NCBI GenBank assembly: GCA_937894675.1
Contig: CALCQO010000004.1
Location: 1-64,000, forward strand
DNA: 64,000 nucleotides
Source: an uncultured Clostridia bacterium
Lineage (GTDB): Bacteria > Bacillota > Clostridia > Christensenellales > Aristaeellaceae
Direction of reading: 5' to 3'
The position numbers and the translations under genes are program-made. A model generated the notes under the pieces. The model did not search any database, was not told the origin of the DNA, and saw only the letters and a program-made list of their open reading frames with translations. Of this stretch, positions 51,901-58,631 are shown one piece after another (the stretch's first letter is position 1; each line of letters begins with the position of its first letter).

Positions 51901-54510
51901 GCCCTGGTAGGCAAGGCCCGGGAAGCTGAGCAGCAGCGGGGCAATCTGGACGGTGCTGCCGGTGTTGTAGACCGTCACATTCTGAGTGTGCGTGTAAGTG
52001 ACCTGGCGGGGTGAGCTGCCAGGCACCAGGCTCCAGCCGGGGTTGATGGCCGGGTCGAAGACCGCGCCTTCGGGCAGGGTGTCGGTGATAACGATGGGAT
52101 TGAACGCCCGGACGCCCATCGAGGAATTGGCAAGGTTGACGCGCGGGATGACCAAGCCAAAGGTGAAGCGCTGGATGCCCGCGGCATCGGTGTCAATCAG
52201 GCCGTCATTGTTGCGGTCCAGCCCGCCAAAGACGGTCTGGGTGGGCGTGTAATCCACATAGCGGTTGCCGCCCAGGTACTTGTTCAACTGCGGACGCAGC
52301 ACCTCAAAGGTGAAGGAACCGGTGGTGCCAGGGGTGACCTCCACCAGATTGCCGGCGCCATCCTCTTCCAGCACCGTGGCGGTAAAGCCCAGCTCATAGC
52401 CATCGGGCGTAACAAAGGGCTGGGTGGTCACCTCCATGGGGATGGAGAGAGCCTGGCCGGGCGTCAGGTTGGTGAACAGGTAATCCACGCCGATGATTTT
52501 ACCTGCGCTGTCAGAGATGTATTGCTTGGACAGGGCAGAGCCCAGGTCTGAAGCCGTAAATTTGTAGATATACTTATTCTCGTCAAACAGGAAGCGGATG
52601 CGGCCGTTGGTGATGGAGCCGGAGCCGGCAACCTTGTTGTAATCAACGTAATAGACAACCTCTTCATAGGTGTAGTACGTCCAGCGGTCGGGGTTGGGCT
52701 CGGGGCGGAAGTCGAAGGATATGGAGGGATCCAGCGACTTGAAGGTGTAATCGCCGCCGGCGCTGGCCAGCACGGTATCCCCGGAGAGCAGCCTGACCTG
52801 AAGAAGAATCACGGTGCCATCGGGCGCGGTGGTCTTGGAGGAAAAATACATGGGCAGCTTGATGTCCGCGCCGGGCGCCAGGCCATTTGGCAGGGTATAG
52901 CTCAGGCTGACCTTGCCATTGTCCAGGTCCTCCTGATAGCTGGGCAGGCTGCCGTCGTAAAAAACGCCGCTGATGCTGCTGATGTCCAACATGTCAATGC
53001 TGTGAAACGCAAATTCCACGGTCAGCGGGCCGGGGATAGCCGGCGCGTCAGCCGGGCGGGTTAACAGCGCCCGGGCTTCCACGCTTGCGCCGATGCGGTA
53101 GGAACCGGGGCCTGCCAGGGAGATGCTGACCGGGTTAAAGAAAGTGAATCCTGCGTTGGCGGCGGCAAGCTGCGTATCGCTGTCCAGGCTTGCGCTGACC
53201 GGCACCAAGGCCCCCTCCGCCGTTCCCGCGATGGTTTGAAAAGAAATCGGCAGCGTCAGATTCGCGTCCGCCGCCAGCCCGTCGGCCAGCGTAAAAGCGA
53301 TGGTGGTTACCTTGGTGTCGGGGTTTGAGGTAATGGCAGCAGGATTTGCCGCGTCGCCGGCGGTAAGACTTGTCGGGTCAACCAAGCTGTTGTCAGGGAT
53401 GGTATAGGTAACAGTCAGAGGGCCGGGAATGGCCTCAGCGCCTGCTGTACGGGACAGGCTGATGCCGGTAGAAACAGCAGTGCCGTTCGTCTGCACTGCG
53501 CTGCCTGTGATGGTCATCTCCACGGTGCCGGACAAGGCACTGGTGTTCATCAGCTGGAAATGGAAGGTGACGGGGGGTACAAGTGCTGTGTCAGCTTTGA
53601 TAGGCTCCTGAGTTGTACTGCCGGCGTCAACAACCTCGGGTTCCAGGCCGGGAAGCGAAAAGGACCGCGCGAAAACCGCGTCAGCCATTTCAGCCTGAGG
53701 CTCCGGTACCTGGTCAGCCACCAGGTCGAGGGTTACCCCGATGGAGAACTGATACCCAACGGGAACCTGTTCATCGGAAATGGTGAAAGACAGTGGGACG
53801 ACCAGCCTGTCCCCGCCATTAAGGCCCTTGAGGAAATAGGAAATATATGCCGCGCCTGCCTGTTCATCCCGGGTGATGGCGGGCGCCGCGCCATTCAACG
53901 CGCCGGCAGAAATGTCCCGGATGTAACGGTCCGTAATGCTCAGACGCAGTACAAAAGCACCCTGGGGCTGTGAGCCGGCTTCCTTGGCGACAATGATATC
54001 CACTTTTGCCCGGCTGCCGGTCAGGAATGTGCTTCCGCCTTCCACCGAGACAGATATGCTGGGATCATATCCCGCTATCGAGAGGGCTTCCGGCGTGGCT
54101 TGGATATCGGCAGGCACCTCCGTGGTCGCCTGCGGATCTATGGTCTCCAGCGGTTCCGGCGAAGCTTGCGGATCCAGTGTTTCCTCAGGCATCGCGGTGC
54201 TTTCCGGTATCTCCGTAGTTTCCGGCGGAGTGCTGCCCACAGCCTGTTCCGGGTCAGGGGTGGAATCGGGTGCCGGTGACTGTTCTGGGGTAACGGTTTC
54301 ATCCGGCGCCATGGTTTCTGCGGGTACTTCAGTTTCCAGCGGCGCGTCAGTTGCCTCAGGGGTTCCGCCCGCAACCGGCTCCTGAGTACCAGCAGGTACC
54401 TGGGTTTGAGCAGGCGCTTGCGTTTCAGGCGGAGCGTCAACTGCGGCCGGAGTCTGCGTTGCAGTCGGTTCCTCTGTCTGCTCGGGCGCTGAAATGACAG
54501 GTTCAATCAT
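42946..54510 (-). CDS. Giant Cna-B/SpaA-repeat surface protein, main part
   Basis: This is 3,854 residues from the first Met after an in-frame amber codon at 54550-54552. Layout: a Thr/Pro-rich region (residues 1-155), many DUF11-like beta domains to about 1480, and an SdrD-B-like domain (GTAFRDYNENSLKDG near 1485). About twenty Cna-B/SpaA-like domains of 90-130 residues follow to the end, each closing on the YGTYTV or YGEYTV pattern. Such domains form rigid stalks, often with internal isopeptide bonds. The C-terminus (GSITYHVGDTVE) has no LPXTG motif, membrane helix or charged tail, so wall attachment by sortase is not supported. Codon use and GC match the neighbours. An adhesin or matrix role is inferred. 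Confidence 0.85.
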   Translation of the reverse strand: MIEPVISAPEQTEEPTATQTPAAVDAPPETQAPAQTQVPAGTQEPVAGGTPEATDAPLETEVPAETMAPDETVTPEQSPAPDSTPDPEQAVGSTPPETTEIPESTAMPEETLDPQASPEPLETIDPQATTEVPADIQATPEALSIAGYDPSISVSVEGGSTFLTGSRAKVDIIVAKEAGSQPQGAFVLRLSITDRYIRDISAGALNGAAPAITRDEQAGAAYISYFLKGLNGGDRLVVPLSFTISDEQVPVGYQFSIGVTLDLVADQVPEPQAEMADAVFARSFSLPGLEPEVVDAGSTTQEPIKADTALVPPVTFHFQLMNTSALSGTVEMTITGSAVQTNGTAVSTGISLSRTAGAEAIPGPLTVTYTIPDNSLVDPTSLTAGDAANPAAITSNPDTKVTTIAFTLADGLAADANLTLPISFQTIAGTAEGALVPVSASLDSDTQLAAANAGFTFFNPVSISLAGPGSYRIGASVEARALLTRPADAPAIPGPLTVEFAFHSIDMLDISSISGVFYDGSLPSYQEDLDNGKVSLSYTLPNGLAPGADIKLPMYFSSKTTAPDGTVILLQVRLLSGDTVLASAGGDYTFKSLDPSISFDFRPEPNPDRWTYYTYEEVVYYVDYNKVAGSGSITNGRIRFLFDENKYIYKFTASDLGSALSKQYISDSAGKIIGVDYLFTNLTPGQALSIPMEVTTQPFVTPDGYELGFTATVLEEDGAGNLVEVTPGTTGSFTFEVLRPQLNKYLGGNRYVDYTPTQTVFGGLDRNNDGLIDTDAAGIQRFTFGLVIPRVNLANSSMGVRAFNPIVITDTLPEGAVFDPAINPGWSLVPGSSPRQVTYTHTQNVTVYNTGSTVQIAPLLLSFPGLAYQGTPVVNHAKMVLTPRDGESYELDNGTLTLEDDITVYFNTRLANGSISKTSNPTTIPDQLFAKENTEVSFSLYVRNPSQDFHMDNIIFNDYNLDPRLVFTGVSINSTYARSMIGPDGNVGTGTFSILALRADDSVTATLAQSVSGTTTTVYRDLPADTAKLRIMADPGTKLAPLSSFYTTVYAKLRDPANTAFNPSSYSANNMYNYAAGSYTWAEPDIDVTLPQTLGIVRLVEYVPKLTFTKSINAAASYFLNETATVTLAVTEPAGSILQNPDKINGLRLVDLLPEHVEYVEGSSTFANWSSNPDNNYAYISVEPEVVPNYKGGTRTALIWDYSSISARPSQYAGTYIRVTFRMRMTAQTPPLTNFNDAYAIWENNAPNQPADKVQQIQPSGTTVFDTLDLDNDGNTSEKVLLGRASFVFTPPAELIVYKTVKGNLDEGFVGTGGRSYIGGKVDFRITILNKSEVAIKQATVLDVLPLVGDYTTAPDSNGGYSPRGSSFPVRLTGPVTGGAAGASFNIYYNYTAKTTGQSPATYAAGPGWTSAVGDYSLVRGIKIEMASGELAKDQSATFTLPATTPFDIRLRDGQKANNTAAVSTGGSYTESSFSSIVINNIVIQGTAFRDYNENSLKDGSPEPGIPGVKVRLMMLARDENGNEIPGNWVPALDYIQDANGNLVPNGEITAVTDLYGRYKMEAYYAGTYKVVFERPSNHLPTETGAVTNPVASHIIPDTQPAATADETATFTVTTSQYRFTRNAGYIYGLSDLKITKELRSQQGSLIAQNSRDFSYRVLINGQPYTKDNGVELHTYVQGVLSVSFVTPDANGVFTMQNGNIAWIRGLNRNTDTYSVTEMESGLYEATPAGGQYTGTVTTNETQLAFLNRETNNAKLTVTKELRDTNNTVITPTDAVFYFRAWGVSLPGSATTGGETFQLKAGESKVFENLQYGIYTVREYTDDTYTTIMPGNHPDYIVSYSANGGLFGIGYYNYTATASFASRDNTVVVRNTQRPAGKLEVIKTLYDRNGNKLSDVRSFQYQLSGQDFTYNLTNYLSSNAANPVRYNTLKYGTYTLQETNVGLAHELYDISYIFNDGKDPATVFTQTDGATTPLEFDLTFENRAYTHTIEIRNTEKDVGTFTVTKVLRDARGYLITNDTRPFEVTISGDNLPADYPDKTRTFTAQTPAVFENLPYGTYTVTETQSGLYTPYYSPAGAQEITFNSRAKFVTITNYENDAGELRMVKEVYSADGTKVEDGREFWVYATGPQLTGSRKFKITNDVDAVTSATSLRFGTYTLTEITEPGYEDLSNYNTTTNGVAGLTATVEVKAYDPDDPDSHIQTVTFVNREVPNGKLTISKQLRDSLGNILPADAARTFNATVFGPSYPPEGKPITITNSQPYTLPDAADIAAGISGLKYGTYTVVEDLTGFKYDTAASVTTGTASLSITAQNGAVNLINQEKADGGIYIKKVLLDEDGTIHTTSRDLVFDLSGSQLAAVLSKTLTTGGIPFDPNAGGQQPGEPVGPRDGVGYVSFGNAGPNPALNTEGGLAYGTYSMAEFLPRYLGTVYENNMQAELVIRPGIDNDETWAAAKLGTLGEDYFIASGNTFNIALDVDNPVREYTLYNRLTPPRDGEFKVTKLFIGGKLDAAHPHSAAHNMMKLYRKVASETTVFEMPGPIEVNPTQQWITNNPTLPYLVITDVTADLAANDPFLDLAHESYFTYHWTNLPKYSTGTTLYQYYATEANVPAWYTVEYPSSALAMPGSDGALLVTNGTTITNRYTPGTVSASIEKKWFGGPQPLPMEVPFVFMRSYEVALEGGGTETVVEPGRQHTLTEQLVNGEMVWQKTFTDLPAADSYGRLYTYYALEGILENGQYVATAPENYEVSYAHSAAGGVFSSTLSNTYSSPLMDVTATKQWHVDAESAGFYPGAYIGARNDIWMQLYRLPGLEATPAEAEPVGSRQKMPADSGTQALTWTGLPKTMFDGTEYTYFVREVGENGEEGWAPLNFYAEHLATEPLTVHNRFTKTEDRKGEITITKTLLDAAGVPYGVKDENGVIAYPDPAQREFTIVLYGPFGYRQPVTLKAGESTTITKLAYGTYHIVEDDMGSVLYEAPVYSAGADALVLSQTADPDDAKAAASVTNQEKPLGELRLYKLLEDADGNPILEKRYPTVPGASEPDERPFTFLVTGPLYPGQPEPDPVEVTVYSNRVQNPAALTGLAYGTYRISEKNTEVTDNANVSDLYVMPASVDVTIGIDSPLGTATLTNREKALGNLAIRKTLLDASGNKITDGRAFDVLVEGETLEAPRTYRVPAGGMALISGLEFGEYTVVELDSTNAYATGYSLTADGEPTGQSITVALSLEPNVIRLGQTVYITNKELENASLTLSKRVYNTQGGIGSSSPNPPVFLAEVTGPNDYKHVVRLPADGSPNTISNLRHGTYAIREIEPEEGYKLADYTVTNPADVVLGYDSQSQTVELNGAAVVENRELPLGSLLVSLQIVANQKDADGQPIMVTDPRGFQVTVTGPSFPDGKVIEVTNGIPNDELTALLYGGYEITGIADVNGNSIDHLYITTLIRPSDTLHIDKQSGELMIQLRELPLGVLTVSAEVLDADGNPVPDGREVTVTVHGPSFPAEGREVTIVTGEPFPVLSGLVYGEYTVTAEDQGYTVTLPEPVTLSINNKEGNLHTLFEEEDDGKLILSAEVLDAQGKEVPDGREVTVTVYGPSFPEGEKITIITGDPFPVLEGLAYGEYHVEAEDPNYIITLPEPVTLKHDNKEDRLHTVLKEPAVAKLTISAEVLDAQGKEVPPGREVTVIVYGPSFPEGKKITIVTGQPFPVLEDLAFGEYRIEADDPQYIITLPKPVTLSRDQMEGTMHTVFQERQAYEVTLGVLVYDENGREIRPDITFIVWLYGPDFLHGKAFEIRPGMKNAQIVKNLSAGYWFVRIQNPGEYRVALPDSLLLSNDNPKGQLIIKLYTRVPQPALGSITYHVGDTVE
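43330..44150 (-). repeat. Three tandem units of about 280 bp within the giant gene
   Basis: The last Cna-B-like domains are highly similar in DNA as well as protein. Each unit encodes ISAEVLDAQGKEVP or a close variant, then REVTVTVYGPSFPEG and ITLPEPVTL. Units recur near 43,430, 43,705 and 43,985. Recent tandem expansion is likely. Confidence 0.75.
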
Positions 54511-54549
54511 CGGCAGCGGCAGCTGCTTATTGCCTTGGAAGTATACAAC

Positions 54550-55269
54550 CTAGCTGCCTGCGCTCTCCTTCGCAACCACGTCCTTGGCCTGCGCATCATT
54601 CAGCGGTTCAAGATATTGAGTGGTTACAGAGCCCTCGATGGGGCCATCAGCGGTATTGAAATGAACAAGGCTCAGGGGCTCGCCCCATTTTTCCACATAA
54701 ACAATGTCTCCGCGGCTGAGGGAGGCGTTGGCCAATGTGCCGCCGCGCAGGATCAGGTTGCTGGTCAGGCTGCGGGCATATCCCGGTGCCAGGGCAGCGT
54801 CCGGTGTATTTGTTGGTTCCGCGGTCGGCGCAACGGTCGGCACATTGGTGGGTTTTGCGGTTGGTTCACTGGTGGGCTCCGCGGTTGGCTCAGCGGTAAA
54901 CACTGCTGCTTCCGGCTCTGGGGTATGTTCAGGCGTTGGTACCACGGTGGAAGGCGCCAGGGTAATTTGCGCAGGCTGCTCCGTTGCGGCAGGCGCAGAG
55001 GGAACCTCCGTGGCAAGGGGAGCCTCCGTCGCCGGGACAGCGGTAGGCGCGGGGGTGTTCTGTACAGCCAGCGGTTCATTAGATTCAACCGCTGCGTTTT
55101 GCTCAACAGGAACTTCCGGCGGCACAGCAACTGAATCCGAAGGCTGCGCAGCCCCCTGTTCCTGCACCGGTGTTTCCTCGGCTAATGTAAAAAAGTTAAC
55201 CGGTATCGCTGTTACCAAAAGCACAACAGCCATCCAGGTAGAGAGTAAACGCCTGATTCTTCCGCTCAT
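54550..55269 (-). CDS. Giant surface protein, N-terminal part up to an in-frame amber codon
   Basis: This is 239 residues from ATG 55269: a signal peptide (RLLSTWMAVVLLVTAIPVNF), then a long Pro/Thr/Glu-rich segment (repeats of AEPTAEPTSEPT type), then a short beta domain (GDIVYVEKWGEPLSLVHF, SVTTQYLEPLNDAQAKD). The frame stops at TAG (54550-54552) and continues open in the same frame for 3,867 codons, beginning VVYFQGNKQLPLPMIEP. Sense-like continuation on both sides of the codon indicates one gene of about 4,100 residues, interrupted by a single nonsense codon. TAG is a normal stop in nearby genes (for example 23723 and 24444). The upstream frame reaches 55302 but lacks a better start. Confidence 0.75.
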   Translation of the reverse strand: MSGRIRRLLSTWMAVVLLVTAIPVNFFTLAEETPVQEQGAAQPSDSVAVPPEVPVEQNAAVESNEPLAVQNTPAPTAVPATEAPLATEVPSAPAATEQPAQITLAPSTVVPTPEHTPEPEAAVFTAEPTAEPTSEPTAKPTNVPTVAPTAEPTNTPDAALAPGYARSLTSNLILRGGTLANASLSRGDIVYVEKWGEPLSLVHFNTADGPIEGSVTTQYLEPLNDAQAKDVVAKESAGS

Positions 55270-55645
55270 AATGAACCCGCTTTCTTTCCAACCATTCCAC
55301 ATAAGGATAAATAAAAATGGCAGGTGTTTATACGTTTATAAAGTGTTAGATAAAAACATAATCCGAGCCTTGTTCAGCCATAAAAGCAAATTATCAGTAC
55401 ATCAGATTCCAACATCCGTAAAGCTTGCAAACACAACATCAAATCATTCATTACTACAAAACAAATTCTATCTATCCATATTAAATATACACAAAATCGT
55501 CACGATTGTCTATTTCATACTTGATTATTTTTTGTTTTATATATGGAAGCTTTTTCATCATTATACTACCATTTTTACTACCAAGCACTGCGATAAATGG
55601 CGAGAAATGCGAAAATATTTGGGTACTCCCTTGCTTTTCATGCAA

Positions 55646-55682
55646 TAAAAAAAACCGCTGATCTGTTAGAGAAATCAGCGGT
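55646..55682 (-). terminator. Terminator of tRNA-Arg(CCG)
   Basis: On the minus strand ACCGCTGAT pairs with ATCAGCGGT, followed by eight T, starting seven bases past the tRNA CCA end. Confidence 0.88.
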
Positions 55683-55688
55683 ATTTGT

Positions 55689-55765
55689 TGGTACGCCCGG
55701 CGGGATTCGAACCCACGGCCTTCAGAGTCGGAGTCTGACACTCTATCCAGCTGAGCTACGGGCGC
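55689..55765 (-). tRNA. tRNA-Arg (anticodon CCG)
   Basis: Acceptor GCGCCCG/CGGGCGT (one G-U pair), D arm GCTC...GAGT, anticodon stem TCAGA/TCTGA with loop CTCCGAC (CCG at positions 34-36), T arm GTGGG-TTCGAAT-CCCGC, discriminator A and encoded CCA. The length is 77 bases. Confidence 0.94.
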
Positions 55766-55976
55766 GCATTGCCTTTCAAGGCTTGGAAAGTTTATCACAA
55801 CCCGTATTTCTTGTCAATTTTTCTAGGGAGGCAAGTGTGCATTTAACAGCAAATGATTGATTCGGGTCAAGGAATAATCCTATAAGAATAAGTTAGCATA
55901 GGCTAACCCGAGAAAATGGGCTGTAGAGAAAGCAACACATCAACGATAGAAGGTACATGAAAGGCAGGAGGCAGGT

Positions 55977-57485
55977 ATGAAACATCAGGAATCAAGGGAG
56001 CGGGCGGGGACGCTGAAATCTTTATTGGAGCGGTTGGAGAGCGAGGAGGATATCGCCCAGGTGCAGGCGGATTTCAACCAGCATTTCTCCAGCGTATCCG
56101 TGGAGGAGATCGCGGCGGCGGAGGAACTGCTGCTCAGCGAGGGGGTAACCACCCAGGACATCGGCTCCCTGTGCAGCCTGCACACCGCCATGCTGGACGG
56201 AAAGATTGAGGAGAAGGCTGCCCCGGAGGCGGAAATTTCCGGCCACCCCGTCCAAATGTTCCTGGCGGAAAACAAGGGAATGCGCGCCTATATCGACAAT
56301 AAGGTGCGCCCTCTGCTGGACAATATGGCGGACGACCGCCCAGCCCTGCTGGAAGCGCTGCGCAAGCTGGGCACCGTCAGAAAGCATTATGATAAGAAGG
56401 ACAACCTGCTCTTCCCCTATCTGGAAAGGGCGGGCATCACCGGCCCCTCCACCGTGATGTGGGAGAATGAAAGCCGCAACAAGGCTGCCATCAGGGCCAC
56501 GGTGAAGCTGGCGGAGGATGAAAGCGCCGCCCAGGAGCAGCTGAAAGCCGCCATGGAGCAGCTGCTCAGCGATTTAACCGGCATGATGACGCTGGAAGAA
56601 GAAATCCTGATGCCCATGGTGCTGGAAAATGTGGACGAGGAGGGCTGGGTGCTGATCGCCGAGGAAGCCCTGGACATTGGCTACATTTTCCTGGACGGCA
56701 TTGAAGGCGCGGCCTTATCCGACGCCAACACCTGGCTCAACGGCCAGAAGGGCATCACCCCCATCTCTGCCGCGGCGGGGGAAATCAAGCTGCCCACCGG
56801 TTCTTTCCAGACCGAGCAGCTGCGCGCGGTGCTAAACACATTGGAGCTGGACATCACCGTGATTGACCACGAGGACCGGGTTATCTACTTTAACGAGATG
56901 AGCCCGCGGTACTTCAGCCGTACCAAAACCATCCTGGGCCGCAGCGTGTACCTGTGCCACCCGCCCCAGGCGCTGGATACCGTAAGAAGCGTCATCGCGG
57001 ATTTGAAAAGCAAGAAAAAGAAATCCTTCAGCTTCTATTTCCCCCGGGGAGATCTGCGGCTGCTGATCCAGTACTTCGGCCTGTACAACGAGGATGGAGA
57101 GTACCTTGGCTGCCTGGAGGCGGTGCAGAACCTGAAGCCCCTGGAAATCTTCTTTGAAGGCTCTCAAACAAAGGAGCCGGGCAGCCGCCGGGTATCCGCA
57201 GAGGAGATGGCGGGGAAATCCCCCGCGGCACCGGCAGCCCCGGTAAAGAAGCGGGAAGCTTCCCTGGAACTGACCCTGAGTACCCGGCTGAACGAGGTGC
57301 TGGACGCCTATCCGGAAGCCTTTGAGATTTTGAAATCCATGTCTCCCAAGTACAAGCAGCTGGACAACCCTATCATGCTGAAAACCATGGGCGCCATTGC
57401 CACCATGGCCATGATTGCCAAGCGCGGCGGCTTTGAGGAGGAAGACTTCCTCTTCGCCCTGAAAAAGAGATTGGGCTTGCAATAA
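55977..57485 (+). CDS. DUF438/hemerythrin/PAS/DUF1858 protein
   Basis: This 502-residue multidomain sensor-like protein has an N-terminal DUF438 (residues 10-85), a hemerythrin-like HHE domain (HPVQMFLAEN, VRKHYDKKDNLLFPYLE, EEEILMPMVLE) that could hold a di-iron site, a PAS domain (TLELDITVIDHEDRVIYFNE to YLGCLEAVQNL), and a C-terminal DUF1858 (LNEVLDAYPEAFEILKSM). The family is typical of anaerobes and is thought to respond to oxygen, NO or redox state, but no biochemical role is settled. It is monocistronic with GGAGG upstream. Confidence 0.9.
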   Translation: MKHQESRERAGTLKSLLERLESEEDIAQVQADFNQHFSSVSVEEIAAAEELLLSEGVTTQDIGSLCSLHTAMLDGKIEEKAAPEAEISGHPVQMFLAENKGMRAYIDNKVRPLLDNMADDRPALLEALRKLGTVRKHYDKKDNLLFPYLERAGITGPSTVMWENESRNKAAIRATVKLAEDESAAQEQLKAAMEQLLSDLTGMMTLEEEILMPMVLENVDEEGWVLIAEEALDIGYIFLDGIEGAALSDANTWLNGQKGITPISAAAGEIKLPTGSFQTEQLRAVLNTLELDITVIDHEDRVIYFNEMSPRYFSRTKTILGRSVYLCHPPQALDTVRSVIADLKSKKKKSFSFYFPRGDLRLLIQYFGLYNEDGEYLGCLEAVQNLKPLEIFFEGSQTKEPGSRRVSAEEMAGKSPAAPAAPVKKREASLELTLSTRLNEVLDAYPEAFEILKSMSPKYKQLDNPIMLKTMGAIATMAMIAKRGGFEEEDFLFALKKRLGLQ

Positions 57486-57493
57486 GCGACACA

Positions 57494-57527
57494 AAAGCGC
57501 CTTCCGCGAATCGCGGAAGGCGCTTTG
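57494..57527. terminator. Bidirectional terminator between convergent genes
   Basis: AAAGCGCCTTCCGC (57494-57507) pairs with GCGGAAGGCGCTTT (57513-57526) around GAATC. A-rich and T-rich flanks serve both directions. Confidence 0.85.
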
Positions 57528-57540
57528 CTATGCAATCGAT

Positions 57541-58590
57541 TTACTTGAAGAAGGCGTTCTTGGTCAGCTCCTCATAGGTTTCCCGAGGCAGTTCCTTATG
57601 GTAGAACATGGTGAAATAGTTGTTGACTTCCTCGTACAGGTCGTAGGCGGCAATTTCAGGATAGAGCACCTTGGGCAGCCACAGCAGGGCCAGGTAGCGC
57701 TGCACACTGGGAGGAGACCCCATCCAGTTGTAAGGGCCAAAGGGAACCTCCACATATTTTCCTTCCTGCACAGCTTTCAGGGCTTGCCATGTTCCATCCT
57801 TCTCCACATTGGCATAGGCGCTGCCGTTTTCAAAAATCAGCACGTCGGGGTTCCAGACAAGCAGCTGTTCCATGTCCACCGGATTGCCTGTGCCGCGGGA
57901 AGAAACCTCCTGCACAACAGCCACATTGTCCGTCAGCAAGTCGACCACTTCCGCGTGAAAGGATGTCTTTGCCAGCACTCCAAGGCCTTCTGTGCCTACC
58001 ACATAGACAGCTTTGGTCTTGTTCTCCCCTGCCTGCTGCATGATATCCATGGTACGCTTGTAGACGCTTTCGCAATACGCTGCCAGCTTCTCCCCTTCCT
58101 CGGGTTTGCCAAGCAGATCCCCCAGGCGGCGGTATGCCTGCCCGAAGGAGTCCAGTTTCGCCGCGATGTGCACGCAGGGAATACCGATCTGCTGCTGTAA
58201 GCCGTCCAGATCCTCCGCGATGGTTTTTTTGGCTTCTCCCAAATCAATCATCACATCGGGGTTCAGCTTGGCCAGTTCCTCCAGGTTCACCGTGCCTTTG
58301 CCGCCGTAAATCTGCCCAACTACAGGCAATTCCACAAACTCCGCTCCCACAAGGGAAGTGGACGCTTTGCTCCAATCGGTCGCAAGGCCCACAAACTTCT
58401 CAGGGGCGATGGCGAACACGGCAATCTGCGCCAGGGGGCCGGAAACCACAATGCGCTGAATGTCCTTCTTCAGGGTTACTTCGCGCCCGGCGTCATCGGT
58501 GAATACCCGGGTTTCGTCCGCCGCAAGAATTGGCAGCGTCAGCCCCAGCAGAAGGGAGAATACAAGCATCAGAGAAAGCAGTTTCTTCAT
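57541..58590 (-). CDS. Periplasmic-binding-fold ABC substrate-binding protein (BtuF/FepB/MolA type)
   Basis: This 349-residue class III binding protein has a signal peptide ending LPILAA without a lipobox Cys, FTDDAGREVTLKKDIQRIVV, VVGQIYGGKGTVNLEELAKL, NPDVMIDLG and PFGPYNWMGSPPSVQRYLAL. The fold binds metal chelates, cobalamin or, in MolA, molybdate and tungstate. It is the last gene of the operon that begins with mobB and includes fmdE, so an oxyanion (Mo or W) ligand is the best guess; siderophore or heme is the alternative. Confidence 0.83.
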   Translation of the reverse strand: MKKLLSLMLVFSLLLGLTLPILAADETRVFTDDAGREVTLKKDIQRIVVSGPLAQIAVFAIAPEKFVGLATDWSKASTSLVGAEFVELPVVGQIYGGKGTVNLEELAKLNPDVMIDLGEAKKTIAEDLDGLQQQIGIPCVHIAAKLDSFGQAYRRLGDLLGKPEEGEKLAAYCESVYKRTMDIMQQAGENKTKAVYVVGTEGLGVLAKTSFHAEVVDLLTDNVAVVQEVSSRGTGNPVDMEQLLVWNPDVLIFENGSAYANVEKDGTWQALKAVQEGKYVEVPFGPYNWMGSPPSVQRYLALLWLPKVLYPEIAAYDLYEEVNNYFTMFYHKELPRETYEELTKNAFFK

Positions 58591-58631
58591 GGGAAATCCT
58601 CCTTTTATTTGTCAGGGCAAGCCCTGCAGTG

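Noticed and set aside
42946..54510. Periodic repeats considered as a CRISPR array or satellite
   Set aside because: The periodicity (about 280-400 bases) follows protein domains in one open frame, and repeat and spacer lengths do not fit CRISPR.
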